Positions 40,865-54,588 of a stretch of DNA of 64,000 nucleotides are shown piece after piece. Source of the DNA: Ischnura elegans (Eukaryota; Arthropoda; Insecta; Odonata; Coenagrionidae); NCBI RefSeq assembly GCF_921293095.1, contig NW_025791658.1:6572001-6636000 (forward strand). The letters run 5' to 3'. Both the position numbers and the translations under genes were made by a program. Numbering within the stretch: the first letter of the stretch is position 1; each line of letters starts with the position of its first letter. A model generated the notes under the pieces. It saw only the letters and a list, made by a program, of their open reading frames with translations, did not search any database and had not been told where the DNA came from.

Positions 40865-43800
40865 TTACAAAAGGTATATTCGATAGGTGTCGAATGGGAG
40901 CATAACAAACGAATATATTTCATTGGTGCAGCATGAACAATGCTTTAATAAACATATTCATAAAATTTCTTTTGTCTAACATCAGTAGTAAAAAAGATAC
41001 GCAAATAACATTTTTGCTACCATAATCATAACGAATTGTCAAGTTTACTCACATGTGAAAATATAAATTCGCAATCCTATTGATTTATCTTCCCATTAGG
41101 TCATCTACCCTATATTTCATGGTCAAATACGCCCGCGGATGTAAAATCCTGCATGTTATAGCAATTCAATATATATTTTAAGAAAACGCTGAATCGATAT
41201 ACATCTAATGAGACAGTAAATGGAAAACATATTCGATTGGGCTTTGTGAAGAATATCAGGATGTACACATTCACCAAATTTCATTGGTCCAAAGAATATA
41301 CGAATCAAGTTATGCCATTTTCCGTATTTTCTATAATAATCGATTCGATCATTCGATTATACTGCATCTGTAATGTAAAATTCGCAATGCGTTTGATTTT
41401 AATTCCGGTCAATGGCCATTCACCATATTATTCCTGGTCAACTTTGCCCATTGATGTAAATTCCGATGTGTTATAACAATTCCATATATTTTAAGAAAAA
41501 GTATATTCGATATTATTCGAATGAGAGACTACATACAAAAAATCTTCCCATTGGGCATTGTGAGGAATACCAATGTGTACCCATTCACCAAATTTCATTG
41601 GTCCAACGCATATACTATTTAAATTATGCCAATTTGCATATTTGCTACAATAATCGATTCGATCTTTCGATTAAAATGCCATCTGCACTGTAAAATCCGC
41701 AACGCTGTATATTATAATTCCAGTTAATAGTCATCTACTCTATAATTCCTGGTCAACAATGCCTGTGGATGTAAATTCCTATATTTTAACGCAAATCGAT
41801 ATAATTTGGATAATGAAGATTCGATATATATCGCATGTGAGACCATATACAAAACATATTTCTATTGGGCATTGTGAGAAATATCATGATATACCCATTC
41901 CCAAAATTTCTTTGGTCCAACTTATAAAGCAATCAAGTTATGCCAATTTGCGTATTTGCTATAATTATCGTATCGATCTTTCGATTATACTGACATCTGT
42001 ACTTTAAAATCCGCAATACTATTGGTTTAACTTCCAGTGTATGGGTAACTTCTTTAAAATTCCTGGTCAACTATGTCCCTACATGTAAAATCCTATAGGT
42101 TATAGCAATTCGATATCTTTTAAGAAAAAGTAGATTCGATATATATCGAACGTTAGACTACATACAAAACATATTTCCATTGGGCATTGTGAGAAATACC
42201 AGGATTTACCCATTCACGAAATTTCATTGGTCCAGCGGATATAGTATTGAAGTTATGCCAATTTACGTATTTGCTATAATAATCGAATCGATTATTCGAT
42301 CCTACTGACATCTGTATTTTAAAACTCGAAATGCTATTGTTTTAACTTTCTGTCAATGGGTATCTACTATATAAAACCTGGTCAACTATGCCCTTGGATG
42401 TAATATCCTATTTGTTATAGCAGTTCGATATATTTGAGGAAAAAGCATATTCGATATATATCGCACGTTAGACAACAAAGAAAGCATATTTCTGTTGGGC
42501 AGTGTGAGGATTATCAAGATGTGCACATTCGCCAAATTTCATTGGTCCAACGGGTATACTTTTCAAGTTATACCAATTTGTGTATATGCTATAATAATCG
42601 AATCGATTTTTGATCATACTGACATCTGTACGGTAAAGTCCGCAATCCCATTGGTTTAATTTTCAGTCTATGGGTATCTACTAATTAATACCTGGTCAAC
42701 TATGCCTGTGGATGTAAAATCCTACATGTATTAGCAATTCTATATACTTTAAGAAAAAGTAGATTCGATATATATCGAATGTGAGACTACGTACAAAACA
42801 AATTTTCATTGGGCATTGTGAGGAATACCAATATGTACCCATTCACCAAATTTCATTGATCCAACGGTAAATCTATTGAAGTTATGCATATTTACGTATT
42901 TGCTATAATAATCGAATCGATTTTTCGATCATACTTACACCTGTACGGTAAAGTCCGCAAACCTATAGGTTTAAAACCCAGTCTATGGGTATCTACTATT
43001 TAATCCTTAGTCAACTATGTCCTTGGATGTAAAATCCTACATGTTATAGCAATTCGATGCATTTTAAGAAAAAGTAGATTCGATATATATCGAATGTGAG
43101 ACTACGTACAAAACAAATTTTCATTGGGCATCGTGAGGAATACCAATATGTACCCAATCACCAAATTTCATTGATCCAACGGTAAATCTATTGAAGTTAT
43201 GCCCATTTACGTATTTGCTATAGTAATCGAATCGATTTTTCGATCATACTTACATCTGTACGGTAAAGTCCGCAATCCTATAGGTTTAAAATCAGGTCAA
43301 TGGGTATCTACTATTTAATCCTTAGTTAACTATGTCCTTGGATGTAAAATCCTACATGTTATAGCAATTCGATATATTTTAAGAAAAAGTAGATTCGATA
43401 TATATCGAATGTGAGACTACTTACAAAATAAATTTTCATTGGGCATCGTGCGGAATACCAATACGTACCCAATCACCAAATTTCATTGATCCAACGGTAA
43501 ATCTATTGATGTTATGCCCATTTACGTATTTGCTATAATAATCGAATCGATTTTTCGATCATACTGACATCTGTACTGTAAAATCCGCAAGGCTATTGGT
43601 TTTAAATCCAGTCTATGGTTATCTACTATTTAATCCCTAGTAAACTATGTCCTTGAATGTTAAATCCTACATGTTATAGCAATTCGATATATTTTAAGAA
43701 AAAGTAGATTCGATATATATCGAACGTGAGACTGAATACAAAACATACTACCATAGAGTATCGTGAGGAATACCAAGATGTACCTGTTTACCAAGTTTAA

Positions 43801-43925
43801 TTGGTCCAACGTACACACTTATCAAGTTATGCCAATTTGCGTATTTGCTATACTAATCGAATCGTACTTTAGACACTGCTGACATCTGTACTGTAAAATC
43901 CGCAATCCTATTGATATCCCTTCTA
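40865..43925 (+). repeat. 315-bp satellite array 1, about 10 monomers
   Basis: The palindrome TTCGATATATATCGAA (exact or with few changes) recurs at 40879, 41192, 41506, 41820, 42135, 42450, 42764, 43079, 43394 and 43709, a period of 313-315 bp. Other shared landmarks are TTTCATTGGTCCAACG, CCTGGTCAACTATG and GTAAAATCC. Copies at the left end are more diverged than the central ones, as is usual at array edges. Confidence 0.95.
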
Positions 43926-45215
43926 TGGTCACTCCCTTATCCCTGCCTTCTCTAATATCCCCGCTTTCAAAATTTAGCCTATGTTCTTATATTGGTGACG
44001 TAATTGGACGGGATGCGTGTATTTCTTACGGGGGCCTAATACAAAAAGATATAAATTCAAATCGATGTATCTTCAGTAGGAAACATAATTCATCTAAAGT
44101 ATTTATGTGTGCGCATAATTCATTCTTTTCCTTACATATTGTTAAAATTTTTATTTCCGTAACTATGTAAATAAGCCCAAAAAATGGCTCAATCGAATAC
44201 AACCTTGTATCGATCATAACTTCGAGTCTAATCAATCGATTCGCCTGATTTAACTTTTGTCAGATGAATGACATTTTCAGTCGTATTTTGTATGACATTC
44301 ATGTTCAAAACTTGATTAATAAAAAAGTTATTAGCGATTAAAGCGTATCCAAGGAGATTCGTATCGATATAACTCGCACATGAATCGATCGAGCGGAATG
44401 GTCATCATTGCAAAAGTTGACCATTTTAATAATATTATTACTCTGAAAATTTCATTCCTCTAGCTTAAACGGTTGCTAAGATATTCAAGATTGCATGCTC
44501 CACAAAAAAATGGCGACAATGATTTTTCGCTTGCAGGACATTTTTCGGAATTTAATTATGAATAACCCAAGAGGGTTACGGCGAAAGTAAGCTCAAACGT
44601 GAGGGTTCGGAGAACCCTCTAACGGTTTTTCTTAAAGATTCCAAATTTTCATATGGCACATGTCTCAACGCCGAAATCCAAGATTGAAAATTCGACCACC
44701 TCTACAATGGAAAGTCGAAATCGTTTATTCCTCGGAATTGTTTCGACACATGAAAATTTCGAGATAGCCAAAAAATCAACCAAAAAATCTAGTATCTTGC
44801 GTTTCAAGGAATTTGTCCTGTGATGATTGCAAGTTGGTCAAAAAAAATCCTAACGTAGTGCCATAAGAAAAGCATGGGGCACTTTCAAAAAATCATAAAA
44901 AATACTAAATATCAATTTATCGCAATGACAACCACACCAAAAAATCAACCTAAAAATCTAGTTTATGTCAAGGGAATGTCATGTTCCTCACATATTTAGA
45001 AATACATAAAAAAAGTGAAAAAGTTTTAGTCCCATAAGGCTCCCATGTTAATTCAAGTCGATATATCTCGAAAAGTTATCGACTTTTTTAAGATTTCAGA
45101 TTTTTCCTCCCGATGAATTTTTTTTTACTTTTACGTCCAATATTCCATATACCCACACCTATCACAGTTTGGGCTACTAATTTGTATCAATCACACAATC
45201 AGTGAATTAGTTTGC
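43925..45215 (+). repeat. Tail block of unit 1
   Basis: About 1.29 kb nearly identical to 55080-56386. It contains the hairpin AGGGTTCGGAGAACCCT at about 44605 and repeated TATATCTCGAAAA/TCGAT words. It has no ORF and its function is unknown. Confidence 0.9.
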
Positions 45216-45586
45216 AGCTATTATAGGGACGTTAACGAGTCGATTGGGTGCTTGAATTCTTCAAGCGGGTAATTAGGAGGGTGGGAACATTGTTGTGTCA
45301 CGTGTTGTCGAGTATTGTGTCCATAAGTGTTAAAAATATTCAAAAATTTCCCTGCCGGTTTTTGAAAGGGTAAGGAACTTAATTGTTTACTTTTAAAATT
45401 ATTTGTTTTTTTCAATATGATTTCATTTGACGTATAGTTCATTATTTGAATAGTTTAAGTTTAGCACTGAGACATAATTGAAATAAGGTTTTTAAAATTT
45501 CAAGACAGTGATGATTTTGTGGTTATTTTTCAACTCTTAAAGTCCAAAAGCGTTGTGATAAGCGAAACTTGAAAATGAAACGCAGA

Positions 45587-48211
45587 TTCCTTAGATAAAT
45601 ATATAAAGATGTACCACTCGCAAAACATATGTCCATAATGCAGTGTGTAAAATACTAAATTGTAACGATTCCCCAAATTTCTTTGGTACTAAAAAATAGT
45701 TATTCTCAAGATATTCCAATTTGAAAAAAATAGCTTTGGCATATTTGCTATCATTATCGTATCGAATTATCAAGTATACTGTTTTGAAAATTCGCAATCC
45801 TGTTCCAGTCTTCGATCATCAACCCTAAATTTCCTGGTAAACTATGTACGTGGATAGAAAATCCTGTATGTAATAACGATTCAATATATTTTAAGAAAAA
45901 GCATATTCAATATATATAGATCGTGAGACTACACGCAAAGCATATTTCCATTGGGCATTGTGAGGAAGACCATGATGTACCCATTCACCAAATTTCATTG
46001 GTCAAACGGATACAATAATCAAGTTATGCCAATTTAAATATTTGCTAAAATAATCAAATCGATTTTTCAATTATACTGACATCTGTACTGTTAAATCCGC
46101 GATGCTATTGGTTTAACTTCCAGTGTATGGGTATCTGCTACATAATTCCTGGTCAAATATGTCCTTGGATGTAAAATCCTACATGTAATAGCAATTCGAT
46201 ATATTTTAAGAAAAAGTAAATTCGATTTATATCGAACGTGAGACTATAAACAAAAAATATTTCAATTGGGCATTGTGAGGAATACCAAGATGTACCCATT
46301 TACCAAGTGTCATTGGTCCAACGTAAATACTAATCATGTTATGCCAAATCGCGTATTTGCTACAATTATCGAATCGATCTTTCGATAAAACTGCGATCTG
46401 CACTGTAATATCCGCAATGCCGTAGATTTTAATTCCAGATAATAGAAATCTTCTCTATATTTCCTGGTCAACTATGTCCTTGGATGTAAAATACTATATG
46501 TTATAGCAATTCGACATATTTTAAGAAAAAGTAGATTCGATATATATCGAACGTGAGACTAAACGCAAACAATATTTCAATTGGGCATTGTGAGGAATCC
46601 CAAGATGTACCCATTCACAAAATTTCATTGGTGCAACGTATATACTAATCAAAATATGCTAATTTCAGCATTTGCTATAACTATCGAATCGATCTTTCGA
46701 TTATACTGACATCTGCACTGTAAAATCCGCAACGATATTGATTTTATTTCCACGCTATGGTCATCTTCTACATAATTGCTGGTCAACAATGCCCACGGGT
46801 GTAAAATCCTAAATGTTATAGCTATTCGATATAATTTGTGAAAAAGCAGATTCGATATGTATCGAATGTGAGACTACATGCAAAACATATTTCCATTGGG
46901 CAATGTGAGGAATACCAAGATGCACCCATTCACCAATTTTCATTGGTCCAACGTATATACTAATCCAGTTATGCTAATTTGCGTATTTGCTACAATAATC
47001 GATTCGATCTTTCGATTATACTGACATCTGTAATGTAAAATCCGCAATGACATTTTTTTATATCCAGTATATGGTCATCTACTATATAATTCCTGGTCAA
47101 GAATGCCCATGGGTGTAAAATCCTAAATGTCATAGCTATTCGATATAATTTGTGAAAAAGCAGATTCGATATGTATAAAATGTGAGACTACATGCAAAAC
47201 ATATTTCCATTGGGCAATGTGAGGAATACCAAGATGTACCCATTCACCAATTTTCATTGGTCCAACGTATATACTAATCCAGTTATGCCAATTTGCGTAT
47301 TTGCTACAATAATCGATTCGATCTTCGATTATACTGACATCTGTAATGTAAAATCCGCAATGACATTTTTTTTATATCCAGTTTATGGTCATCTACTATA
47401 TAATTCCTGGTCAAGAATGCCCATGGGTGTAAAATCCTATAAGTTATAGCTATTCGATATAAATTATGAAAAAGCAGATTCGATATATATCGAATGTGAG
47501 ACTACATGCAAAACATATTTTCATTGGGCATTGTGAGGAATAAAAAGATGTACCCATTTACCAAATTTCATTGGTCAAACGGAAACACTATTGAAGTTAT
47601 GCCAATTAACGTATTTGCTAGAGTAATCGAATCGATTCTTCGATCATACTGACATCTGTACTTTAAAATCCGCATTGATTTTGGGTTAACTTACAGTCTA
47701 TGGGTATCTACTATATAATTCCTGGTCAACTATGTCCTTGGATGTAAAATCCTAGGTGTTATAGCAATTCGATATATTTTAATAAAAATTATATTCGATA
47801 TATATCGAGCGTGAGACTACATACAAAACAAATTTCCATTGGGCATTGTGAGGAATACAAAGATGTACCCATTCACCAAATTTCATTGGTCCAACGGAAA
47901 CACAATTGAAGTTATGCCAATTAACGTATTTGCTATAATAATCGAATCGATTTTTCGATCATACTGACATCTGTACTTTGAAATTCGCAATGTTTTTTGT
48001 TGAATTTCTGGGATATGGGTATCTACTATGTATTTCCTTGTCTACTATGTCCTTAGATGTAAAATCCTATATGCTATAGCAATTCGATATATTTTAAGAA
48101 AAAGTAGATTCGATATATATCGAGCGTGAGACTATATACAAAACATGTTTCCATTGTGAATTGTGAGGAATACCATGATGTACCAATTCACTAAATTTCA
48201 TTGGTCCAACG
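45587..48211 (+). repeat. 315-bp satellite array 2, about 9 monomers
   Basis: Palindrome positions are about 45587, 45905, 46221, 46536, 46851, 47165, 47479, 47794 and 48109 (period 314-316). The monomer beginning at 48109 is interrupted at 48211 and resumes at 54978. Confidence 0.95.
48204..48211 (+). repeat. Target-site duplication GTCCAACG, left copy
   Basis: The 8-bp GTCCAACG is part of the satellite landmark CATTGGTCCAACG. The right copy is at 54970-54977. Confidence 0.85.
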
Positions 48212-48399
48212 CAGCCCCCTAGAACTCCCTATCCCTGCCCATTGGAATCCATGTTCCTTTTTTGAAGCCAGTTCCTGCGTTCTCCGCTTTGGTTTGGGGG
48301 TGGCGCCACCTGTAGAAAAGCCCAAGCTTAAGAGCCCTGATTCTGAGCATATGATTCGGCCTGAATTTCTCTTGAGAGCACATGTGTTTAAGACTCTTA

Positions 48400-49940
48400 T
48401 TTGAAGATTGAGCGAGCTACTGAGGTTATTTACCGCTGTAGTATGATTCGTTTGTTCTATTGAACCTAAAAATCATTTTTATTTAGTAAAAATTCCTACT
48501 ATTAATCTCTTTCGGAGGGATGCCGTGGTCGTATGTTGTGCCGAATTGTTCCACCGGCTATGACAGTTCGAAGACGGAATATTGTATATTTGAAGTGCCG
48601 TCGAACGCCAGAACAGGGGAAAAAGATGGATAAAAGATATTCGTTTATCAGAGTGCTGTCCTGGTTTTCCATAATTTACATAATTTCTAACTGCTCTCTA
48701 GTCTAATTCACTACGGTCGTTCCGCTGGATATTTAAATTGGTGTTTTGATTAAATTAATGATGTAAAGCTGGTATAGAATTGTCTTCGTGTTCATTTCTG
48801 ATAATATTCAGGTCATTTTTTCTGTCTTCATTGACTTTTAAACCGACTTTTTTTATCCTCTTTTGATAAAGTATCCCTCTATATTCCTCCCGTTCTGTCT
48901 TTTGGCCATACTCTTGTGACAATTTTTATTAAAAAAGCATCATGGCATCTTTACCAACAGCTTTGCCGCTTTTGAAACAGAAATCTGTAATACGGATTTT
49001 ATTTCATCTTTGTTGGCTCAGAGCGTGGGTAACTATATCATCCATGAGTTGCCCCCCCCCCCCCCAGAAGCAAAAATCGCAGAAGTCTTTAAGCAAAATC
49101 AGTACTGAATTTAAACGAAAGTTTTCGACAAATTTTCTTTAAACCCACGAATGATATGTAATAGTATAAGATATGTAACTAAAATAAAACTATTTTTCAA
49201 GGAAATAATCTAGAAGGATTAATCTCGGATGTATTAATCAAGGAATTATAATTGCATTACTAATAAAGCACTGTTATAATTTTCTTAAAATTTTGGTTAC
49301 ATTCATCTTTTACGTGCTAAAATGTCACAAGTTGGCTTGCCCCCCCTCCCCCGCTAGACCATGGCTTGCCCCCCCCCCCCCCTAGTTATGATCCTGGGTA
49401 CGCCCATGCATCACAACTTAAACATTTATATCCTCTCCCTTTTATTTTCTTCCCTATCTATACTTTCTTCTCAGTTTAAGAGCTCAGTAAAGTTATCTTT
49501 CCAAGTTTTCAAAACTTGGGCTGGTTCACTGATAACAATTTCATACTTGTTCTTCACCCCTACTGTGTAAAAACCTTCTTAAAAGGGTCTTAATTTTCTT
49601 TAAATGTATCTTTAATTGTGTTGGGTGCAGTCTTGCTCTGCCATTGTAACTGCAATGTATTTTCTTTTCTATGCTCCTAGGATTTTGTTTGCTTTCCTAT
49701 TGAATAGATGGATGATATCTTTTGATTCCTTGCTGTGATTTTTATACTAGGACTTTCCTTTTGGCTCATTGCTTTTAAACGAGTCTGGGTTGCATCACTT
49801 CTTAAAATTTTCACATTTTTCCACCTCCTTACCACTATTCCTAAGGCCCGATTTAGTATATAATTGACAACAGCTTCTTATTGCCAATCGATTTTGGCTA
49901 ATAATTTGAAATTAGATGGTAGTAATAATAACTGAATTCA
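48400..49940. other. hAT-like element, left interior
   Basis: It contains C-runs at 49053-49067, 49341-49352 and 49367-49381 with TACGCCCATGCATC after them, looking like ends of GGCGTAGCC-type MITEs. No transposase or other gene was recognised. Confidence 0.4.
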
Positions 49941-49943
49941 TGC

Positions 49944-50597
49944 CAAGGGCTTACCCAAGATCAAAACTAGGGGGTGGTGGCAATCTATGATCGTTCAAGA
50001 CGCATCAGTAGCGGATACAGATGTATACGCTACTGGTGCATTTGGGGAAGAGAGAAAACCAATCTTACCCGTCCCCCTTAAGTTTTCATCGCAGAAAACA
50101 CAAAAAAGGGAGGGGAGCACAAAAGATATCTTGTCGAGTTACCTTTACTTTTATCGAAATAAAAAATAATGAAGTCACATGCAAAGCTTCAGAAATTTTT
50201 AATTAAAGTTATTATACACATATTCAAGACAATGCCATCTTATGGTATAAAAAAGCTTAGAATTGTGGTTTTACAATGTCTGACAATACGGGTGGCCCCG
50301 CAAAGGGGGACGGGGGTCCATATCCACCACCGAGATGCACGGATAGAGTGAATGAAACCAATATTTAAAGAAAATTATAATAGCGGTTCATTAGTTTTTT
50401 AAATTATTTGCATGAAAACAAATTATTTTTATTTTAGTGGCATGTCTTACTCTAATATCATTTGTCGTATGCTAAAAGAAAATTTGTTCAAAACTTTCGT
50501 TTCAATTCAGTCCTGATTTTCCTTTAAAAAATTTGCTATTTTTGTTCCTGGGGGGGGGAGGGGGGCTGGGGGCTGCTCCCTTCTGGTTACGCCCATG
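49944..50597. mobile_element. hAT-type MITE nested in the hAT-like element
   Basis: The ends CAAGGGCTTACCCAAG and GGTTACGCCCATG are flanked by ATTCATGC / ATTCATGG (7 of 8 identical; 49936-49943, 50598-50605). A second MITE-like piece with CAGTAGCGGATAC and ATATCCACCACCG ends lies inside at about 50007-50329, with flanks only partly matching. There is a G-run at 50550-50560. Confidence 0.55.
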
Positions 50598-50700
50598 ATT
50601 CATGGTTGCTTATTTCCCTAATAAAAATTTTAAGAAGTGCCTGTACTTGGTATAATTTTATTGGTTAACGGAGCAATTGTCCCATTTCGTCCGCAGTTAA

Positions 50701-53700
50701 CACCTTGAGTGCGGCATGACGTGATATCACGTCATGGTGCGCTATCCCCTGGTGCTGATGACGTGATATCACGTCATGCGTACCCCGAGGGTTCCGGCCC
50801 TCCGTAAGAGCTCGGTTCAGTTCTATTATGACATTTTGCCCCCCTAAGTTGCTCAGCAGGGATTTAGCAGTGCATTTGTGAACGCCGTTTCAAGCAACCT
50901 TTCCTGGGAGGATCGGGAGAAATTTTTTCTTTTAACTTAAGGTAAGCCAATTTCCATTCATTTTCTCCCCTATGTTTTATGCTTTTATTTTTATTTATTT
51001 CCATTAATGCGTGAGTATGACAAATTTTATTTGAGTTTTATTTTACAAATCATAAGTATTTACTAACTGGAACTTACTTATGTGTGTTTATTAATTTTTT
51101 ATTCTGTTTTAATAATGTTTAGCGAGAATATAGATTTTTTCCATCCTTCCTTTTTTTCTTCTTGCGAGCCTTTCATTTTTCTAACCTTTATTGTCTGATG
51201 TTAATAACTTTTATTCAATTAATACATGAAGTACTGTGATTAGTTAAACTTTAATGTAAATTTGAAAATGCCATTACATTTTTTTATGCAACGTAACATA
51301 TCTCTAACTTTTGCACCCTTCCTTTGTTTGTCAGTGCAACTCCTAAGCAGGGAGGGGATCGACAAGCGGCAATATTACGAGAGTGAAGGAAGTTATTTAC
51401 GGAAAAAGTGTAAGTTATTTATAATATTTATTGTTGATATATGTATATTATGCACTTATAAACATTCTTATTATAATTGCAAATAACTGTTTGCACATTA
51501 TCCCATCAATTGGCGAAAAAGTGCTAAGGAGTTACTTTATAAAAATGCTTTTATTTTCTCGATAACCGTGAAATCAATGGCTTATGGGTGCTTTCAATTC
51601 TTTGTCTCGCTATTGTGAATATTTACCTCCTAAACATAGTTTTACATTAGTAAAGCTGTTTGTAGCATTTCAGCTTTGACCTATTTCACCGAGAGTGTTT
51701 ACTTTGATCCTGTTACTTATCGGAATTAAAAAAAAAATACAATGCATTTATTGCAGATGGTACGGAAGCGAGGAGTAAAACGGAAAATTTTTCATGCTGG
51801 CCGGTAGTCGATGCCGCCTGAAAGAGGTGAAATTCTCTATTCATCAGCTTTTGTAGATGATCAGCAGTCTTCGACCTTCCATCAGGACCTGCAGCCATCG
51901 ACGTCGAGGGAGGAAACCTCCGCAAGGGCACAAACATTTCCTTCTTAGCTTTCTGCCTTCTCTAGAAGAATGTACACGAAGAAGGGGGAGCTCCTGAAAG
52001 AGAGCGGGATTAGGCATTCTCTGAAGACTCCGAGCTAGAAATTAGAGAGGAGGAGGGTGGGGAGGAGGTTGAACCCTCACAGTCAGGTACTCCGTTGCCT
52101 CCTTCTACGCCAGATCCCTTTATGTCAATCACTGGCCCATCCCCTTTGTCCTATTCTTTCCTGAACCCTCTAACAATACCGTCCGTCCTTTGCGGTGGAC
52201 CTTTAGTTCAGTGACCCCTCAAAATATCACTTTCATAGAAAACCCAGCTCTCACCACTCCACCCCCTTCCAACGACCCAAGTGTTTTTTGCGTCTCCTTT
52301 TCCCAGACACCCTCTTTCGTATACAGACAAACTTTCTCATAATCTTCGAAAGAATAGGTTAGGAATTGGAAACAATTGACCTATGAAGAGTTTTACTTTC
52401 ATAGGCCTATTATTTCACAAGGTAAGTATTCCTATAACCAATATATCCGACTTATGGAGCATTGCTATCTTATTTGACCTGCTTTGCTTTCGGATATACA
52501 TGAGTCGTGATGGATTCTTTAGCATTCTTCAAGCCCTACATTTTTCAGCGAATACCGGCCCAAACGATTCAGAGCCTGAGTATTTCCTCTAAAAAAATCC
52601 GTCACTTTTAGATTCATTTCACTCCTCCATTGATTCCCTAATAATTCCTTCCCGAAAGCTATGCACGCTTTTTCATTTATCGTGAACCCGCCGGAAAGAT
52701 TTCCCTTATAAATTCCGTCTTTCTGTCATTAGATCCTTTATTCTTCCATCCCACATTCCTTATCCAAAGCCACTTTTACCATCAATATCTCAATCTCACT
52801 TCCCTTAACTCATCCAAGAGGAAGGTGGCAGAAAGAAAAATCGATGGTGTAAGTATTGCACTATTGCGGTGCAAGCACTCTTGGGCGTAGGAAAGAGACC
52901 GCAGATATCTACATTGGCTGCTAGGTCTCCTTTACTCTGTCCCGAGCTTTTTTCTTTCCTTCATAAGAAGGCATAAATAGTATTACATATTTTTGTATCA
53001 TATATTGCAATAGTATTATAGGTTAAATATATTGTTATAAAATTTGTGAGAGAGGTATTTCCTACATTGGTAAAACATACATGACTGTACGTAGTGGTAT
53101 ATAATATATAATTTAAAAATGGTCATCATTTCGATTGTATTGAATTTGTTTTGGGTAAATAAAATATTTTTTTTCATGTTATGTGCTCCTTTTTTCAATA
53201 GTCTAGGGCTCTTACATAAATAAGAAGTAACTAGAGATTTCCTAGCACGATGAAATTAGTCTTTCCCTCGTGTAATTAGAAAGAAAACGTATCGTTGCTT
53301 TCGGTAATCGGGTAAGTAATGCTGCAAATCTATTCCTAGCAATACGTATTATAGAATGGTTTACTCGAATTGATATTATTACGCACCAAATGAAAAAATA
53401 TTATTGCGGTAAAAATTTACATCATTTTCAGATTTTCGCAGAATATTCGTAGTAAGAACCGCGATACGTGGCCTAAATGAAGATTACTTGTAAGATGTTT
53501 GCTTGCAAATACTATTAGTTCCAGTTTTTATGCATTAATTTCTAACTCGGTAACATCATATTGAAAAATATGTTATTGGCTTGAGTTCAGAAGAGAGTAA
53601 TGAGGAAGTTATGGGTTGATTATTTCTGTTTCCACATCCATTTTTATTTTGGCAACGGAGCCTATACCCCAATGACCTTAAAAGGACACATATCAGCAAA

Positions 53701-54588
53701 ATCTTTCCCCATACCTTCCCCATCTTTTTGATGTGCCGATGGCACTTCCAAAAAGGTTATTCCTAGTTCTCACAAGTGGACCGACTAAATCTTACTATCA
53801 CCCCTCGCTTCATCTCCGTACCCCCTCCAACCTTAGAACAGCCGGCAGGAGTGGTGCACATCAAGAAATACCCTAATACACTGTCGGAAAATAATCTCGA
53901 AAGCAGAGTGCCACCCATCTCAAGCACCTGCAGAAAAGGGAATACATAATGGTATGTGAAAACCATTTTTGTTAAATATCTGATGCTTACGGGTGGTCGT
54001 ATGGGAAGAAAGGAATTGGAGCTGAAAACATGAAACGAGTGAAGGAATTTGTGACGAGAATAGTGGCTTCAGAAGAAAATGTAGAAATTATTCAATATTA
54101 TCAAACCCTACCCCGATACTTAGGATTACTAGTACAAGGAATACGCCGAAATATCTTGCGCAGAATTACCATCACAATCAAACAGCTGTTCACGGCGATT
54201 CCTTGTACTTATAACTTGCATTACATCCATCTAAGCCAAAAATTTCCCTATGGCAGTGGCAAAATACCAATGGCGATACCAGTAGAGCATAACAAATTCA
54301 TTTTCCCCGTATTTTTTGGATACATAGCGCAGAAAAAAAATTGAAAGAAAACGGTGGCGCGGGGAAAAATCCGACAGCATGCAACCCGCATTACGTTAAT
54401 ATCCCGCTGTGCGGGTGACGTGATATCACGTCATAAATAAAAAAATTCATAGCTAACAAATTAGGGCCAAGAAAATTTTTTCATTATTTTTTCCAGCTCA
54501 TTTGGCACCCATGCATGCGTTTTGCATTAAAAAACGACAGCCGCACCGGGGGTCGATTTTGAGTTTTACATGGTCAGCATTGAAAGTG
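50701..54588 (+). mobile_element. piggyBac-like element, 3888 bp
   Basis: Flanked by TTAA at 50697-50700 and 54589-54592. The termini are CACCTTGAGTGC and GCATTGAAAGTG (inverted CACTTTCAATGC). Subterminal copies of the perfect 20-bp palindrome ATGACGTGATATCACGTCAT lie at 50716-50735 and 50758-50777, with a 19-bp copy at 54416-54434. It contains a degraded piggyBac transposase (52383-52975). Confidence 0.85.
52383..52975 (+). pseudogene. piggyBac transposase relic, deleted core
   Basis: 52383-52592 reads FIGLLFHKVSIPITNISDLWS and RIYMSRDGFFSILQALHF, the well-conserved N-terminal part of piggyBac transposases (YWS followed by MSR.RF..IL..LHF). Around 52820-52975 a decayed Cys-rich C-terminus is seen (NRWCKYC, then LCPELFSFLHKKA in another frame). 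The DDD catalytic core between them is missing, so the copy cannot be active. Upstream sequence at 51740-52370 is probably the frameshifted acidic N-terminus. Confidence 0.7.

Larger units (their letters stand above)
40198..45225 (+). repeat. Higher-order repeat, unit 1
   Basis: A 5.0-kb unit made of a head block (ACGAGTCGATTGGGCGCTTG, 40198-40300, with a short hairpin GCTTGA..TCAAGC), about 560 bp of spacer, about ten tandem 315-bp monomers (40865-43925) and a tail block (43925-45215). The same series in the same order and orientation follows immediately as unit 2. No protein-coding capacity is seen, and open frames inside (41237-42007, 43925-44170) are repeat sequence. Confidence 0.85.

Noticed and set aside
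41237..42007. Open frames of 75-82 codons in array 1
   Set aside because: They recur with the 315-bp period because of the satellite and are not conserved as proteins between monomers.
40198..45330. Higher-order unit as a Helitron
   Set aside because: A short hairpin exists in the head block, but no TC start, no CTRR end and no Rep/helicase coding were found, so the label is not justified.
40865..48211. Satellite arrays as a CRISPR array
   Set aside because: The repeat unit is 315 bp without unique spacers and there are no cas genes. The context is eukaryotic.
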